Positions 34,583-43,690 of a DNA stretch of 64,000 bases are shown here, in pieces; the first letter of the stretch is position 1; each line of letters begins with the position of its first letter. The DNA comes from Nocardia sp. NBC_00565 (GTDB lineage Bacteria > Actinomycetota > Actinomycetes > Mycobacteriales > Mycobacteriaceae), in assembly GCF_036345915.1 (NCBI RefSeq), contig NZ_CP107785.1, forward strand, positions 1,922,001-1,986,000, in the 5' to 3' direction. The notes beneath the pieces were generated by a model, which saw only the letters and a program-made list of their open reading frames with translations, made no database searches and was not told the DNA's origin. Both the position numbers and the translations under genes were made by a program.

Positions 34583-35491
34583 ATGCTGGCAATCACGCAA
34601 CAAACATTCGGTGGTCCCGAGGTCCTGGAAATCGTCGAGGTCGATCGGCCCAGCGCCGGGCCGGGCGAGGTGGTGGTGCGGGTCGCCGCCACCGGTATGA
34701 ACGCGGCGGACTGGAAGCTACGATCCGGGCTGGTGCGCAAACTGGGGGATCCGCCGTTCACCCTCGGATTCGACGTGTCCGGGATCGTCGACGAGGTCGG
34801 CGCGGGTGTCGAGCGATTCCAGCTCGGGGACGAGGTCTACGGCATGGTGCTGAGCCGTTCCGGTGGGTACGCGGAATACGTGGTGGCACAGGCCGACATC
34901 CTCGCGCCCAAACCCGCGATCATCGATCACATCCACGCCGCCGCGCTCCCGACCGCGGTGTTGACGGCTTGGCAGGGACTTGCCGGAGTCGTTGCCGGAC
35001 AACGCGTACTGGTGCACGCGGCCGCGGGTGGTGTCGGGCATTTCGCGGTGCAGCTCGCGAAGGATCGCGGCGCGTACGTGATCGGCACGGCTCGTGCCGC
35101 CAAACACGAATTCCTGCGCGAGCTGGGCGCGGATGAGGTGATCGATTACACGACAACCGATTTCGCCGACGCGGTGCGCGATATCGACCTCGTCTTCGAT
35201 CTCGTCGGCGGAGCGTACGGCTCGCGGTCGCTGCCGGTACTCCGCGCGGGCGGTCGCCTCATCGATGCGCAGGGCAACGATGCCGAGGACGATCCACGAT
35301 ACGAGCGGCTGTATGTTTCACCATCCGGCAACGACCTGCGGGATATCGCCGACTTGCTCGAACACGGGCGGTTGCGCGTCGAGATCGATCAGGTGCTGCC
35401 GATGGCCGAGGTGGTCAAGGCGCATCAGCTGAGCGAATCCGGGCGCGTGCGCGGGAAAATCGTACTGGTGCCCTGGAATTCGCCCGCCTGA
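34583..35491 (+). CDS. NADP-dependent zinc-independent quinone oxidoreductase (MDR family)
   Basis: A 302-aa medium-chain dehydrogenase/reductase of the quinone-oxidoreductase group. GroES-like domain at the N-terminus (TGMNAADWKLRSGL; GFDVSGIVDEVGAGVERFQLGDEV), nucleotide motif VHAAAGGVGHFAVQLAK, and no zinc-ligand cysteines. It probably reduces quinones or reactive carbonyls. Divergent from the HxlR gene with 49 bases between starts. Its stop abuts the stop of the next, convergent gene with no spacing. Confidence 0.88.
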   Translation: MLAITQQTFGGPEVLEIVEVDRPSAGPGEVVVRVAATGMNAADWKLRSGLVRKLGDPPFTLGFDVSGIVDEVGAGVERFQLGDEVYGMVLSRSGGYAEYVVAQADILAPKPAIIDHIHAAALPTAVLTAWQGLAGVVAGQRVLVHAAAGGVGHFAVQLAKDRGAYVIGTARAAKHEFLRELGADEVIDYTTTDFADAVRDIDLVFDLVGGAYGSRSLPVLRAGGRLIDAQGNDAEDDPRYERLYVSPSGNDLRDIADLLEHGRLRVEIDQVLPMAEVVKAHQLSESGRVRGKIVLVPWNSPA

Positions 35492-37402
35492 CTACTGCGC
35501 CGCGCCGATCCCGGTGATGAGCGTTTTGATGCCCATACGCGCGGTCGTGACGACCTGGGGCTTGTAGGTGATCAACTGCGCATCGGGTCGGTGCTCGGTC
35601 ACCTGCACCAGGTACTGGCCGACGAACGCGCCGGGCGAGATGCTGATGCAATGCATGGTGCCGACGGGTATTCCATCGATGCCCTGCTGAATCGTCGCGG
35701 CGGGGGAGACGGATGCGTTGGGTGACACGAACTCTCGGGCCGCCTCGCCGGACCGGGTGACGTAGTACGCGTACTGGAAGGCGAAGATGATGGCCGGTCC
35801 GGAATCCATACCGCCGGCCCCATTGCCCTGAATGCTGTCGCCGACCCGCTCGGCCGGGCATTCCGCCGTGGGCGTCGGTCCGGACACCGCGACCTGACTC
35901 GGACTCGACGATGCCACCGTCGCCGGTCCCGGATCCGGGCGTAACTGCACGAACCCCACCACAACCAGCCCAGCCGCTGCGACCGACCCGACCAGCACGG
36001 GCACCCACCGCCGCTTCGACTGATTCCGCCCGGACCGGTCGATCATGGCCGCGAGCGCCTCCTCGTGCCGGAAGTAGTCCAATGCGAGCGGAATCGGCTG
36101 CTCGTCGACCCATTCGGACCAGTCGCTCTGGTAGTCCGGGGCGTGCTGGATGGTGTCCCCGTCGATGGAGCCGGGGTGAATGGTGTTCTGCCGCATCACA
36201 CCGTCGGGCACGTGCTGACCATGATCCTGCGCGTCAGGGTTCTGGTCACGCTGAATGGCCGCTGTGTTGAAGCCGGCATGAATCGGGTTCTGCCGCACCG
36301 GATCTCGCTGGGGCGGGGCCTGTCGTCCCCGGTTCTGGGCAACGGACGCGGGCTGGTTCGGGTCGTGCGAGCCAGGCGTGTGGTGAATGGGGTCCGGCAA
36401 GGTGAGCGCCCGCTCCCGCTGCGGCGGCGCAGGGTTGTGTCGGTTCGTAGGCTGCGATGCCGGCGCGCGATGCGTGTCCTGCGGGGAAGGCGTCTGCCAG
36501 AGATCCTGCTGGGCAGCGGCCGGGTGCATCGAGACAGGCGGGGGCGGAGTCCGTCGCGTCGGGGCTGCCTGGTTCGGTGCCGCTTGCCTTGCGCCCTGTT
36601 GATCGGGCCCCCGGCGGCCGGGACCTTGCTGGACCGGTACACGCCGGAGTGGACCGGTGTCCATCGGCGTTTGGTCAACCGGTACGCGGCGCAGCGGTCC
36701 GGATTGGTCGCTGGGCAGGGCGGCGAGTGGTCCTGTGTTCGTCGGTGCCGTATCGATCGGAACTCGGCGCAGCGGTTCCGATTGTGTTGTGGCCTGGTCG
36801 GTCGGTACTCGCCGCAGCGGGCCCGTACCGGTCGGGGCTTGGTCGGTCGGTACTCGACGGAGTGGCCCCGTGCTGGTCGTGGTCTGCTCGCCGAAGAATC
36901 GGCGGAACGGATTCGTGACGTCGGCTTGCTCGCGCGGAATTCGAGGAATCGGCCCGGTCTGTGCCGAATCCTCGTCGATCGGAAGGTGCCGGACGTGGTC
37001 GGTATTCGGGGCCTGGTCGATCGGAATCCGGCGCTGCGGACCCGTATGCGTCGGAGTCCGGTCGGCGGGAGACTGCGGGATCGGGCCGCGACTGTTCGGG
37101 GGCTGGTTCGTGGGGGCGGGGTGCGTCGGGGCTTGCCGGATCGGCGGTCGGCCCGTGGGTGCTTGCTCGATCGGGCCCGGGCCGTTGGTGGCATACTCGA
37201 CCGAATCTTGGTGCAGCGGAGCGTGATCGGCGGGAAACCGGCCCACCGGGCCTTGTGGAATCGAGCCCCCGGGTGCGGGACCTCGGCGCATCGGCACTTG
37301 GCGAGGTGGGTTCGGAGCTTGGTATGCCCTCGGGTCAACGAGCGGGTCAACGCTCGGTTGCGGCCCGGTATGCGGCCGCGAGGTCATATCCGGTCGGTCC
37401 AT
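35492..37402 (-). CDS. Repeat-rich membrane protein with C-terminal extracytoplasmic domain
   Basis: A 636-aa protein. Residues 1-440 are Pro/Gln/Thr-rich and disordered, with imperfect 15-residue repeats of the type TGPLRRVPTDQAPTG at about 120-260. A membrane helix at about 466-487 (VPVLVGSVAAAGLVVVGFVQL) divides it from a folded C-terminal domain (about 510-636) with a Cys pair and the FAFQYAYYVTRSGEAAREFV motif. This is the layout of nocardial cytoplasmic-tail membrane proteins of unknown role. Two starts, 37402 and 37387, are possible. It may interact with or organise envelope machinery; this is inference. Confidence 0.78.
   Translation of the reverse strand: MDRPDMTSRPHTGPQPSVDPLVDPRAYQAPNPPRQVPMRRGPAPGGSIPQGPVGRFPADHAPLHQDSVEYATNGPGPIEQAPTGRPPIRQAPTHPAPTNQPPNSRGPIPQSPADRTPTHTGPQRRIPIDQAPNTDHVRHLPIDEDSAQTGPIPRIPREQADVTNPFRRFFGEQTTTSTGPLRRVPTDQAPTGTGPLRRVPTDQATTQSEPLRRVPIDTAPTNTGPLAALPSDQSGPLRRVPVDQTPMDTGPLRRVPVQQGPGRRGPDQQGARQAAPNQAAPTRRTPPPPVSMHPAAAQQDLWQTPSPQDTHRAPASQPTNRHNPAPPQRERALTLPDPIHHTPGSHDPNQPASVAQNRGRQAPPQRDPVRQNPIHAGFNTAAIQRDQNPDAQDHGQHVPDGVMRQNTIHPGSIDGDTIQHAPDYQSDWSEWVDEQPIPLALDYFRHEEALAAMIDRSGRNQSKRRWVPVLVGSVAAAGLVVVGFVQLRPDPGPATVASSSPSQVAVSGPTPTAECPAERVGDSIQGNGAGGMDSGPAIIFAFQYAYYVTRSGEAAREFVSPNASVSPAATIQQGIDGIPVGTMHCISISPGAFVGQYLVQVTEHRPDAQLITYKPQVVTTARMGIKTLITGIGAAQ
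36620..37045 (-). repeat. Imperfect repeats encoding TGPLRRVPxDQ units
   Basis: DNA encoding about residues 120-260 of the membrane protein contains roughly nine diverged copies of a 45-base unit giving (T)GPLRRVP(T/V/I)DQAP. The most similar copies are adjacent (about 36770-36880). It is in frame throughout, so copy number could change without loss of the gene. Confidence 0.6.
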
Positions 37403-37538
37403 CGCCCCACCTTCATCAGGTCATACCTTCAAGTGTGTCCCGCAGTTGTATCAACCCCGGCAGGATACTGCCAGCTTTGCTGCGGCCCACGAACTCGAGG
37501 GGCGGTGTCGCGGAGGAAAATGGAATATTGACGATTTA

Positions 37539-38291
37539 CTACCAGTGCACAGTGACCGGATCGCCGACGCCGAGCGTCTCGTAGACCCAGGAGGCGTCGT
37601 CGGGGGCCAGGTTGATGCAGCCGTGGCTGACATTGGCATTACCCTGCGAGTCCACCGACCACGGTGCGGAGTGCACGAAAACGCCGCCCCAGGTGAGACG
37701 TTCGGCGTACTCGCCGTTGATGACGTACCCCTCGGGCGAGCTCAGCGGAATCCCGATGGTGCGGGAATCGAAGACGACCGAACGGAACTTTTCCAGCACC
37801 GGGAAGGTACCGGTCGGGGTCTCCCAGCCTGGCTTACCCATCGACGCGGGCATCTGCCTGGCGACCGCCCCGCCGATGCTCAGAGTGAAGGTGTGTGCCG
37901 ACATATCGGCCTCACCGATCACGCCCGCATTGGTGCGGAACTCCGTACGCGCGTTGCCGACCTGAACCGTGATCGGCGCCCGAGCGGGCAGGAAATTCGT
38001 TGGCGCCCAAGTCAGTTCACGATCGCTCGCCCACGAGAAGGTGCCCGACAGCGAATCCGTAGCGCGGATGTCGACCAGCCGTTCGGCCCGTTCGCGGTTG
38101 GCGACCGGGTCGGCGAATCGGATGGTCACCGGTGCCGCGATGCCGACTTCCTGGCCTGCCGACGGGGTGACTGCTGACACCACGTCGACACCGGGTTTGA
38201 GAATCGTTGTGGCGATCGCCGCTCCGGAACCGAACGCGGCCAGGGCCACGACTACGGTCGCGAGCAAGAGATATCTGAGTGCGCTCCTCAT
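37539..38291 (-). CDS. L,D-transpeptidase (YkuD domain)
   Basis: A 250-aa cell-wall cross-linking enzyme forming 3-3 peptide links. The N-terminal helix is LRYLLLATVVVALAAFGSGAA. An Ig-like domain (about 40-120; VTPSAGQEVGIAAPVTIRF) precedes the YkuD domain, which carries the catalytic segment HSAPWSVDSQGNANVSHGCI with Ser-His-Gly-Cys. This two-domain form is like mycobacterial Ldt enzymes. No lipobox is seen. It acts outside the membrane and would give beta-lactam tolerance to D,D-transpeptidase inhibitors. Confidence 0.9.
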   Translation of the reverse strand: MRSALRYLLLATVVVALAAFGSGAAIATTILKPGVDVVSAVTPSAGQEVGIAAPVTIRFADPVANRERAERLVDIRATDSLSGTFSWASDRELTWAPTNFLPARAPITVQVGNARTEFRTNAGVIGEADMSAHTFTLSIGGAVARQMPASMGKPGWETPTGTFPVLEKFRSVVFDSRTIGIPLSSPEGYVINGEYAERLTWGGVFVHSAPWSVDSQGNANVSHGCINLAPDDASWVYETLGVGDPVTVHW

Positions 38292-38472
38292 GGCGCCACC
38301 CCTTCACGATGGTGTGGGACGCAGAAATCCATTCTAGGACTTCATGATCAACTCGACGTACCGGTTCTGTAACGGCCATCGACGCCCACAGTTTTCGCCT
38401 ATAGAGCCGGCATACCCGCGATCGAATCGGTCAAACGACCAGACTCGAGTACGACCGTTCGGTGACAGTGAC

Positions 38473-39105
38473 TCAGCCGCGCACGGCGTGCAGTACGTCT
38501 GCGTGCAGCGCATCCGCCCGTGCGGTGATCTCATCGATGCGGATCAACACCGTCGCGAACTTATCGCCGTGCTCGGCGCTCAGCGAACCGACATTGATCT
38601 CGATATTGAGCTGCGAGCTGGTGGCCGCGGCGCGGGCGGCATCGGCGGCCGCGCCGATATCGGTGACCACATTCGGATTGCCGATCGGCAGCAGTTCCGC
38701 GGCGAGCGAGAGCACCTCATCGGCCTCGTCGACGACGGCGGCGGGCACCCGGGCGGCCTCGATCAACGCGGCGGTGATGGCATCGGTGCGCGCCGCGGTC
38801 TGCTCAGGGGTCTCCTTGGGCAGCTTGTAGGCGTTGCCGACGGCGGTGAACGCGGCGGCGTCGGCATCGGCCAGGGCGAGCGCGCGCTCGCGGGCCGCGT
38901 CGGCGGCCTCGATGATGCGGTCGACGACCGGCCGGTGCTCGGCGTCCTTGGCCCGGGTGGTGTAGCGCGCGACCATCGCCACCAGCGCCGCGCCCTGTGC
39001 GGCGTGCAGTGCCGCGACGGCGCCGCCACCGGGCGCGGGGACCTTTGCGGCCAGGTCGGTCAGGTACTGCGTGAGTGTGGCCTCAGCGAAGGAGGGCTGC
39101 GACAC
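38473..39105 (-). CDS. FTCD_C family cyclodeaminase/cyclohydrolase-like protein (FchA-like)
   Basis: A 210-aa helical protein of the formiminotransferase-cyclodeaminase C-terminal family, which includes FchA methenyl-THF cyclohydrolase. The hallmark VPAPGGGAVAALHAAQGAALVAMV is at about residues 22-45, and the helical tail ending LSAEHGDKFATVL is complete. It would hydrolyse 5,10-methenyl-THF or deaminate formimino-THF. A FolD paralogue lacking the cyclohydrolase lysine lies 7 kb away, which suggests a split pathway, although the genes are not in one operon. Confidence 0.78.
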   Translation of the reverse strand: MSQPSFAEATLTQYLTDLAAKVPAPGGGAVAALHAAQGAALVAMVARYTTRAKDAEHRPVVDRIIEAADAARERALALADADAAAFTAVGNAYKLPKETPEQTAARTDAITAALIEAARVPAAVVDEADEVLSLAAELLPIGNPNVVTDIGAAADAARAAATSSQLNIEINVGSLSAEHGDKFATVLIRIDEITARADALHADVLHAVRG

Positions 39106-39222
39106 GGCTGGTGGCCTTTCGTTTTCCTGCGACGGCAGTGGAGAACTACCGCGAATACGCTACCGCCCGCGCCCGGGCGGCCGGTGCGCGCCCGGTACGT
39201 AGCTGCGGTTATGTTGAGTGTT

Positions 39223-40260
39223 ATGCGGATCGGATTGAGCATCAACTACGCGGGCGGCTTCAAAGAGGCGGCGGCCGAGGTGACCGACCTCGAAAAGGCC
39301 GGACTCGACATCGTGTTCGTGCCGGAGGCGTACTCGTTCGACGCGGTGAGCGCACTCGGGTATCTGGCGGCCAAGACGACACGGCTGCAGCTGGCCTCGG
39401 GCATCCTGCAGATCTACACCCGTACCCCCAGCCTAACCGCGATGACCGCCGCGGGCCTCGATTTCGTCTCCGACGGCCGCTTTGTGCTCGGTCTCGGCGC
39501 GTCCGGCCCACAGGTGATCGAGGGCTTCCACGGCGTGCCCTACGACGCGCCGATCGGCCGCACCAGGGAACTGGTGGAGATCTGCCGCAAGGTGTGGCGT
39601 CGGGAGCGGCTGGAGTATCAGGGCAAGTACTACCAGATCCCGCTGCCCGCGGATAAGGGCACGGGCTTGGGCAAGGCACTCAAGCTGATCAACCACCCGG
39701 TGCGCGAACGCATTCCGGTGCTCCTGGCCGCACTCGGCCCGAAGAATGTGGAGCTGGCCGCGGAGATCGCCGAAGGCTGGCAGCCGATCTTCTTCGTACC
39801 GGAGAAGGCCAAGGAAATCTGGGGCCAATCCCTGGATGCTGGTCTGGCCAAGCGTGATCCGAGCCTCGGCGAGCTCGACGTCTACGCCGGGCCCGCGCTG
39901 GCCATCGGCGAGAACGTCACGCCGCTACTGGAATTCGTGAAACCGCATCTGGCGCTCTACATCGGCGGCATGGGTGCGAAGGGCAAGAACTTCTACCACA
40001 CGCTGGCCACCAAGTACGGCTACGGTGCCGAGGCAGACCGCATCCAGGAGCTGTACCTGGCGGGCCAGAAGGAAGAGGCCGCGAAGGTGGTGCCGGACGA
40101 TCTGGTCCGCGATATCTCGCTGGTCGGCCCCGCCGGATTCGTCAAGGAGCGGATCGCCGCGTTCCGCGAGGCGGGCGTCACGGTGCTGAATGTGAACCCG
40201 ATGGCGGCGACCTCGGCTGAGCGCGTCAAGTTGATCGAGCAGCTGCGCGAATTGTGCTGA
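39223..40260 (+). CDS. LLM-class F420-dependent oxidoreductase
   Basis: A 345-aa luciferase-like (beta/alpha)8 oxidoreductase. Typical features are MRIGLSINYAGGFKEAAAEV, LQLASGILQIYTRTPSLTAM, FVLGLGASGPQVIEGFHGVP, YDAPIGRTRELVEICRKVW and PVLLAALGPKNVELAAE. The RIGLSIN/LGASGPQ pattern fits F420-binding members found in mycolata. The ATG at 39223 gives the common MRIGLSI start; the ATG at 39211 is also in frame. Substrate unknown. Followed by a bidirectional terminator. Confidence 0.87.
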   Translation: MRIGLSINYAGGFKEAAAEVTDLEKAGLDIVFVPEAYSFDAVSALGYLAAKTTRLQLASGILQIYTRTPSLTAMTAAGLDFVSDGRFVLGLGASGPQVIEGFHGVPYDAPIGRTRELVEICRKVWRRERLEYQGKYYQIPLPADKGTGLGKALKLINHPVRERIPVLLAALGPKNVELAAEIAEGWQPIFFVPEKAKEIWGQSLDAGLAKRDPSLGELDVYAGPALAIGENVTPLLEFVKPHLALYIGGMGAKGKNFYHTLATKYGYGAEADRIQELYLAGQKEEAAKVVPDDLVRDISLVGPAGFVKERIAAFREAGVTVLNVNPMAATSAERVKLIEQLRELC

Positions 40261-40265
40261 ACTGA

Positions 40266-40304
40266 ACGATCCCGGCCCCGCCTGGTAGCGGCGGCCGGGA
40301 TCGT
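40266..40304. terminator. Bidirectional terminator between LLM and STAS genes
   Basis: A perfect 12-bp inverted repeat, ACGATCCCGGCC / GGCCGGGATCGT, with a 15-base loop lies between two convergent genes, 6 bases after the LLM stop and 8 bases from the STAS stop. It probably ends both transcripts. Confidence 0.7.
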
Positions 40305-40311
40305 GGGTCTG

Positions 40312-40701
40312 TCAGCGCAAACTGGCCAGTGCCTCGGCCAGGGTGGAATGCAGTGCGAATACCTGATCCAGACTGGTCATCTTGAGCTGACGGCTAGTGG
40401 CCGGGCCGTCGGCGACAACCGCGATGGTCGTCGCTTCCCCGGCCCGCTGATGGGCCGCGACCAGGGTCGCCATCCCCGCTGAGGCGAGGAAGCTGACCGC
40501 GTTCAGATCGATGATCAGGACCCCAGGTTTACTGCTGAGGATCGCCTCGATTGTATTCTCCAGCGCTGGCGCGGTCGCCAGATCTACCTCGCCGGACACC
40601 GTGAGCACCGTCGCACCGTCCTGTGCCTCGACCGTGGTGGTCATCGTGTCCGCGAGAGGATACGCGTCTCCGGAAGTGTTGGTCACATCATCACCACACA
40701 C
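40312..40701 (-). CDS. STAS-domain anti-anti-sigma factor
   Basis: A single STAS domain (RsbV/SpoIIAA type). The phosphorylatable serine is in DLNAVSFLASAGMATLV, preceded by VSGEVDLATAPALENTI. When dephosphorylated such proteins bind an anti-sigma kinase and free its sigma factor. The GTG start at 40701 gives 129 aa; starts at 40686 (GTG) or 40644 (ATG) are equally possible, since the domain begins only at residue 21. It lies downstream of a large SpoIIE-ATPase protein that could control its phosphorylation. Confidence 0.82.
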   Translation of the reverse strand: MCGDDVTNTSGDAYPLADTMTTTVEAQDGATVLTVSGEVDLATAPALENTIEAILSSKPGVLIIDLNAVSFLASAGMATLVAAHQRAGEATTIAVVADGPATSRQLKMTSLDQVFALHSTLAEALASLR

Positions 40702-40857
40702 AAATCTCGGCGAATTGGCAACCTCGGAGTGTTCATAGGTCAGACCCTACCGTAGGGAGCCACTAGCGGTCGGCGTTGCGGCGCTGGCGGATTCCGCTCG
40801 TCGCGCTCGCAGTGCGCAAACCCACCGAGCTGCGGGCACCGCGGGCGTGCGCCCACG

Positions 40858-41304
40858 GTGCCCGCGGGCACGGCTCAGCGAGTGAGTCGGCCGTGTTGGA
40901 TCAGGGCCGAGGCGAGTGCGGCGAGAGCGGCATCGGCGCCGGACAGGGCCGGCCCCCAGGTGGTCCCGTCGGTCCAGTCGAATGGGATGCGCGCGGAGCG
41001 GGAACCGGTCCCGGCCGAGCGCACCGAGGCCTCCGCACGGTGGGAAGCGCTGACGGCGGCGGAACAAGAGGTTGCCCTGCTGGCGGCCGCGGGATTCGCG
41101 AATACCGCCATCGCCGCGCGCCGGGGCAGCTCGTTCAAGACCGTCGGTGCCCAGATGACCGCGATATTCCAGAAATTGATGATCGGCGCACGCGGCGAGA
41201 TCATCCAGTTCGTGCCCGAACGCCTCCGCGACCGGGTGCGCGAGGAATCGGCTCGGCGCCCGGCTCGGCGGCCCCCGGGGCCCCGGACGTCACGACAGCG
41301 GTGA
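40858..41304 (+). CDS. LuxR-type helix-turn-helix protein, possibly a fragment
   Basis: A 148-aa frame with a LuxR helix-turn-helix at about residues 62-115: LTAAEQEVALLAAAGFANTA, IAARRGSSFKTVGAQMTAIF and QKLMIGARGE. No receiver, PAS or ATPase domain precedes it, and the first 55 residues look non-coding, so it may be a decayed regulator rather than a complete gene. A GTG start at 40858 is used. On the other strand a competing frame ending LAALASALIQHGRLTR also looks protein-like, so the call is unsure. Confidence 0.42.
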   Translation: MPAGTAQRVSRPCWIRAEASAARAASAPDRAGPQVVPSVQSNGMRAEREPVPAERTEASARWEALTAAEQEVALLAAAGFANTAIAARRGSSFKTVGAQMTAIFQKLMIGARGEIIQFVPERLRDRVREESARRPARRPPGPRTSRQR

Positions 41305-41353
41305 CCGGTCCGCCGGTTGTCCTGGTGTCGGAGCAACCGTCAGGGCCGGAGGT

Positions 41354-43690
41354 TCATCCGGAAGCCTGGCGGTTCGTGCCGCGAAGTGGGTTCGCTACGG
41401 GGGATTTGATCGCGGGCAACGTTACCGACATGCGGACGCGGGTGCCCGACCCACTGTGGTCTATCTCCAATTCTTCGGTCAATGCGCGCATCATGTCGAT
41501 ACCGCGCCCGCGCGGACCCGGATCGGCCGAGCGTGGTTTCCATGTTCCGTTGTCGGTGACCAGAATGACGACCTTTTGGGTGTCGCATTCGGCGGTCAGT
41601 TCGACGAGGCCGGGGTCGGCGGCGGCTTCGGTGGGGCTCGCGGAACGGCCGAGGAGTTCGGCCGTCGAGCCCATCGCGCGGTTGGCCCGCCCACCATTGC
41701 GGTAGGCGTGTTCGATGCTGTTGGTGCAGGCCTCGTTCGCCGCTGCGATCAGATCCGAGGCGAGATCGTGCGGTACCGCGGCGGCGGCCAGCCAGGTCTT
41801 GAGCCGCTTGCGCATGGCCGAGAGCTGATCCGGGTTGGCCGGAATCCCCAGTCGCAGCGGCGCGGGTGGTTGGCGGTAGACCACCATGGCGACATCGTCG
41901 TCGTAGCCGGCGGCCGGGCGTAGTCGGGACAGCACCGCGTCCGCGACCTCGCGCGGCAATTTGCCCGGCGTATCCGCGAGTACCCCGGAGATCTTGGCGA
42001 AGCTGTCATCGATATCGACGCCGCGCTGTTCGACCAGGCCGTCGGTGAACAGCACCAGTGTCGAACCCGGGGTGAGCGCGGTGGTGGCCTCGGGCCGGCG
42101 TGGGGTATCGAAGGTGGCCAGCGGTACGGCCCGGCCGCCCTCGAGCAGCCTGCCCGGCTGGCCGACATCGGCCAGAATCGGCGGCATATGTCCCGCACTG
42201 CTGTAGCGGACCAGCCCGCGCACCGGATCGAGCACGGCGGCGCACACCGTCGTGCACATCGCGCCGGGAATCCGGCCCGCGACCGTATCGAGTTCCGCGA
42301 GCAGCTGTGCCGGACCCGCGCCACGCAGCAGCAGAGCCCGTGCGGCCGTGCGTAATTGGCCCATCACCACGGCGGCGGACAGACCACGTCCGACACAGTC
42401 GCCGACCACGACGCCAATGGTGCCGTCGCGCAACGGAACCACGTCGTACCAGTCGCCGCCGATCTCCAGCGGCGGCAGCGCGGGTTCGTAATGCACCGAG
42501 AACCGCGGCGGCAGTTCGATCGGACCGAGCATGGCGCGCTGCAGCGTCAGTGAGGTCGAGCGCGCCTGATCGAAGTTGCGTGCCCGCTGCACCGCCAGAC
42601 TGAGATGTCCGATGAGCAGCGAGAACAACGTCCAGTCCGCCGCGCTGATGGCGCGTGGCGCGGCGAAGTGCAACCACAGCCCCGCATCGCCGGTCTCGCC
42701 GAGCGGGGCGACGATGCCCTCGGAGCTCTCGGCGCCCTCCGGAATCGCGAACAGGCTGCGCGGCGGCCTGCGTCGCGCCCGCTCCAGCAGCGTCCTGGCG
42801 CGCGCGTCGAGCACCGTGCCGTCCGGATCGCCCTCGTTGCCCGAGACGTACACCTCCGGCCCGGTATTGCGATTGGGCCACACCATCACCACGGCGGTTG
42901 CCGCGCCCACGGTGCGCCGCAGTTCGTCGAGCCCGACGGCGAGCACCTCGACCACGCTGGTGGCCGCGCCGACGGCGGTCGCCAGCCGGGAGGCCGCCTG
43001 ATCGCGGGCCTGTGCGTCGTGTTCGGCGGTGACATCGCGGATGGTGCCGACGAAGATCTGCTCGTACTTCTCCGGTTCGACCAGCGCGCTGGTGCTCACC
43101 GCCAGCCACACCGTGCGGCCGTCGCGGTGTTTGACCGGAATCACGAAACGCTGTGCCTCGCTACCGAGATCGGGATATCGCGGACCCTCGGGCTTGGACC
43201 AGGGATGCGGCAGCGGGAACGGAAGTTCGGCCGCGCCGTATCCGGTCAGCGCGCCGAACGCCGAGTTGACCTCGATGATGGTGCCGCGCGCGTCGGCCAC
43301 GAAGAAGCCGTCCTGCAGCGACTCCACCAGTGCGGTCCGGAAGGCGTCGCGGCCCGCGAGATCGTCCGCGCGCGTGCGCTGTTGCTCGGCGCGGCGGGTG
43401 CCGTCGATATAGCCGCGGGTGGCGATATCCAGGGCCGCGAGGGTCTGCAGTAGGAATTCCAGTGCGGTCTCGGCACGTTTGGCCGTCTCGTCCTCAGTGG
43501 CGGTGGACGATTCCGCGGCTTGCACTACGCGGTAGTGGTTTTCGGTGAGATCGAGCAGACTGATGCCCTCGACGAGGGCGCGGCGGCCGAGTTCGTAGCC
43601 CTCCGCCAGACCGGCTTGCGTGGGTGAGGTCAAGTGTCGCCGTAGCGCGTCTGCGTAGGCGTCGAGGAATGCGGCCAGCGCCGCGCTCAT
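41354..43690 (-). CDS. PAS-GAF-SpoIIE phosphatase with C-terminal anti-sigma ATPase
   Basis: A 778-aa partner-switching regulator. In order: an RsbR/RsbU-type helical N-terminus (about 1-105), a PAS domain (about 115-225; DGFFVADARGTIIEVNSAFG), a GAF domain (about 235-370), a SpoIIE PP2C phosphatase (about 390-600; EIGGDWYDVVPL, VVVGDCVGRGLSAA, VLFTDGLVEQRG) and an HATPase_c kinase (about 620-765; NEACTNSIEHAYRNG, VTDNGTWK, GRGIDMMRAL). It would both phosphorylate and dephosphorylate STAS proteins in response to a signal. Its start lies in one copy of an 80-bp tandem repeat. Confidence 0.87.
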   Translation of the reverse strand: MSAALAAFLDAYADALRRHLTSPTQAGLAEGYELGRRALVEGISLLDLTENHYRVVQAAESSTATEDETAKRAETALEFLLQTLAALDIATRGYIDGTRRAEQQRTRADDLAGRDAFRTALVESLQDGFFVADARGTIIEVNSAFGALTGYGAAELPFPLPHPWSKPEGPRYPDLGSEAQRFVIPVKHRDGRTVWLAVSTSALVEPEKYEQIFVGTIRDVTAEHDAQARDQAASRLATAVGAATSVVEVLAVGLDELRRTVGAATAVVMVWPNRNTGPEVYVSGNEGDPDGTVLDARARTLLERARRRPPRSLFAIPEGAESSEGIVAPLGETGDAGLWLHFAAPRAISAADWTLFSLLIGHLSLAVQRARNFDQARSTSLTLQRAMLGPIELPPRFSVHYEPALPPLEIGGDWYDVVPLRDGTIGVVVGDCVGRGLSAAVVMGQLRTAARALLLRGAGPAQLLAELDTVAGRIPGAMCTTVCAAVLDPVRGLVRYSSAGHMPPILADVGQPGRLLEGGRAVPLATFDTPRRPEATTALTPGSTLVLFTDGLVEQRGVDIDDSFAKISGVLADTPGKLPREVADAVLSRLRPAAGYDDDVAMVVYRQPPAPLRLGIPANPDQLSAMRKRLKTWLAAAAVPHDLASDLIAAANEACTNSIEHAYRNGGRANRAMGSTAELLGRSASPTEAAADPGLVELTAECDTQKVVILVTDNGTWKPRSADPGPRGRGIDMMRALTEELEIDHSGSGTRVRMSVTLPAIKSPVANPLRGTNRQASG

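Noticed and set aside
36065..37531. A 488-codon plus-strand frame opposite the repeat-rich membrane protein
   Set aside because: Arg/Gly-rich antisense of the repeats; the minus strand has a membrane helix and a folded domain with an adjacent convergent stop.
40875..41336. Minus-strand frame opposite the LuxR-like helix-turn-helix
   Set aside because: Its C-terminal end looks protein-like, but the LuxR pattern on the other strand is the stronger signal; neither is certain.
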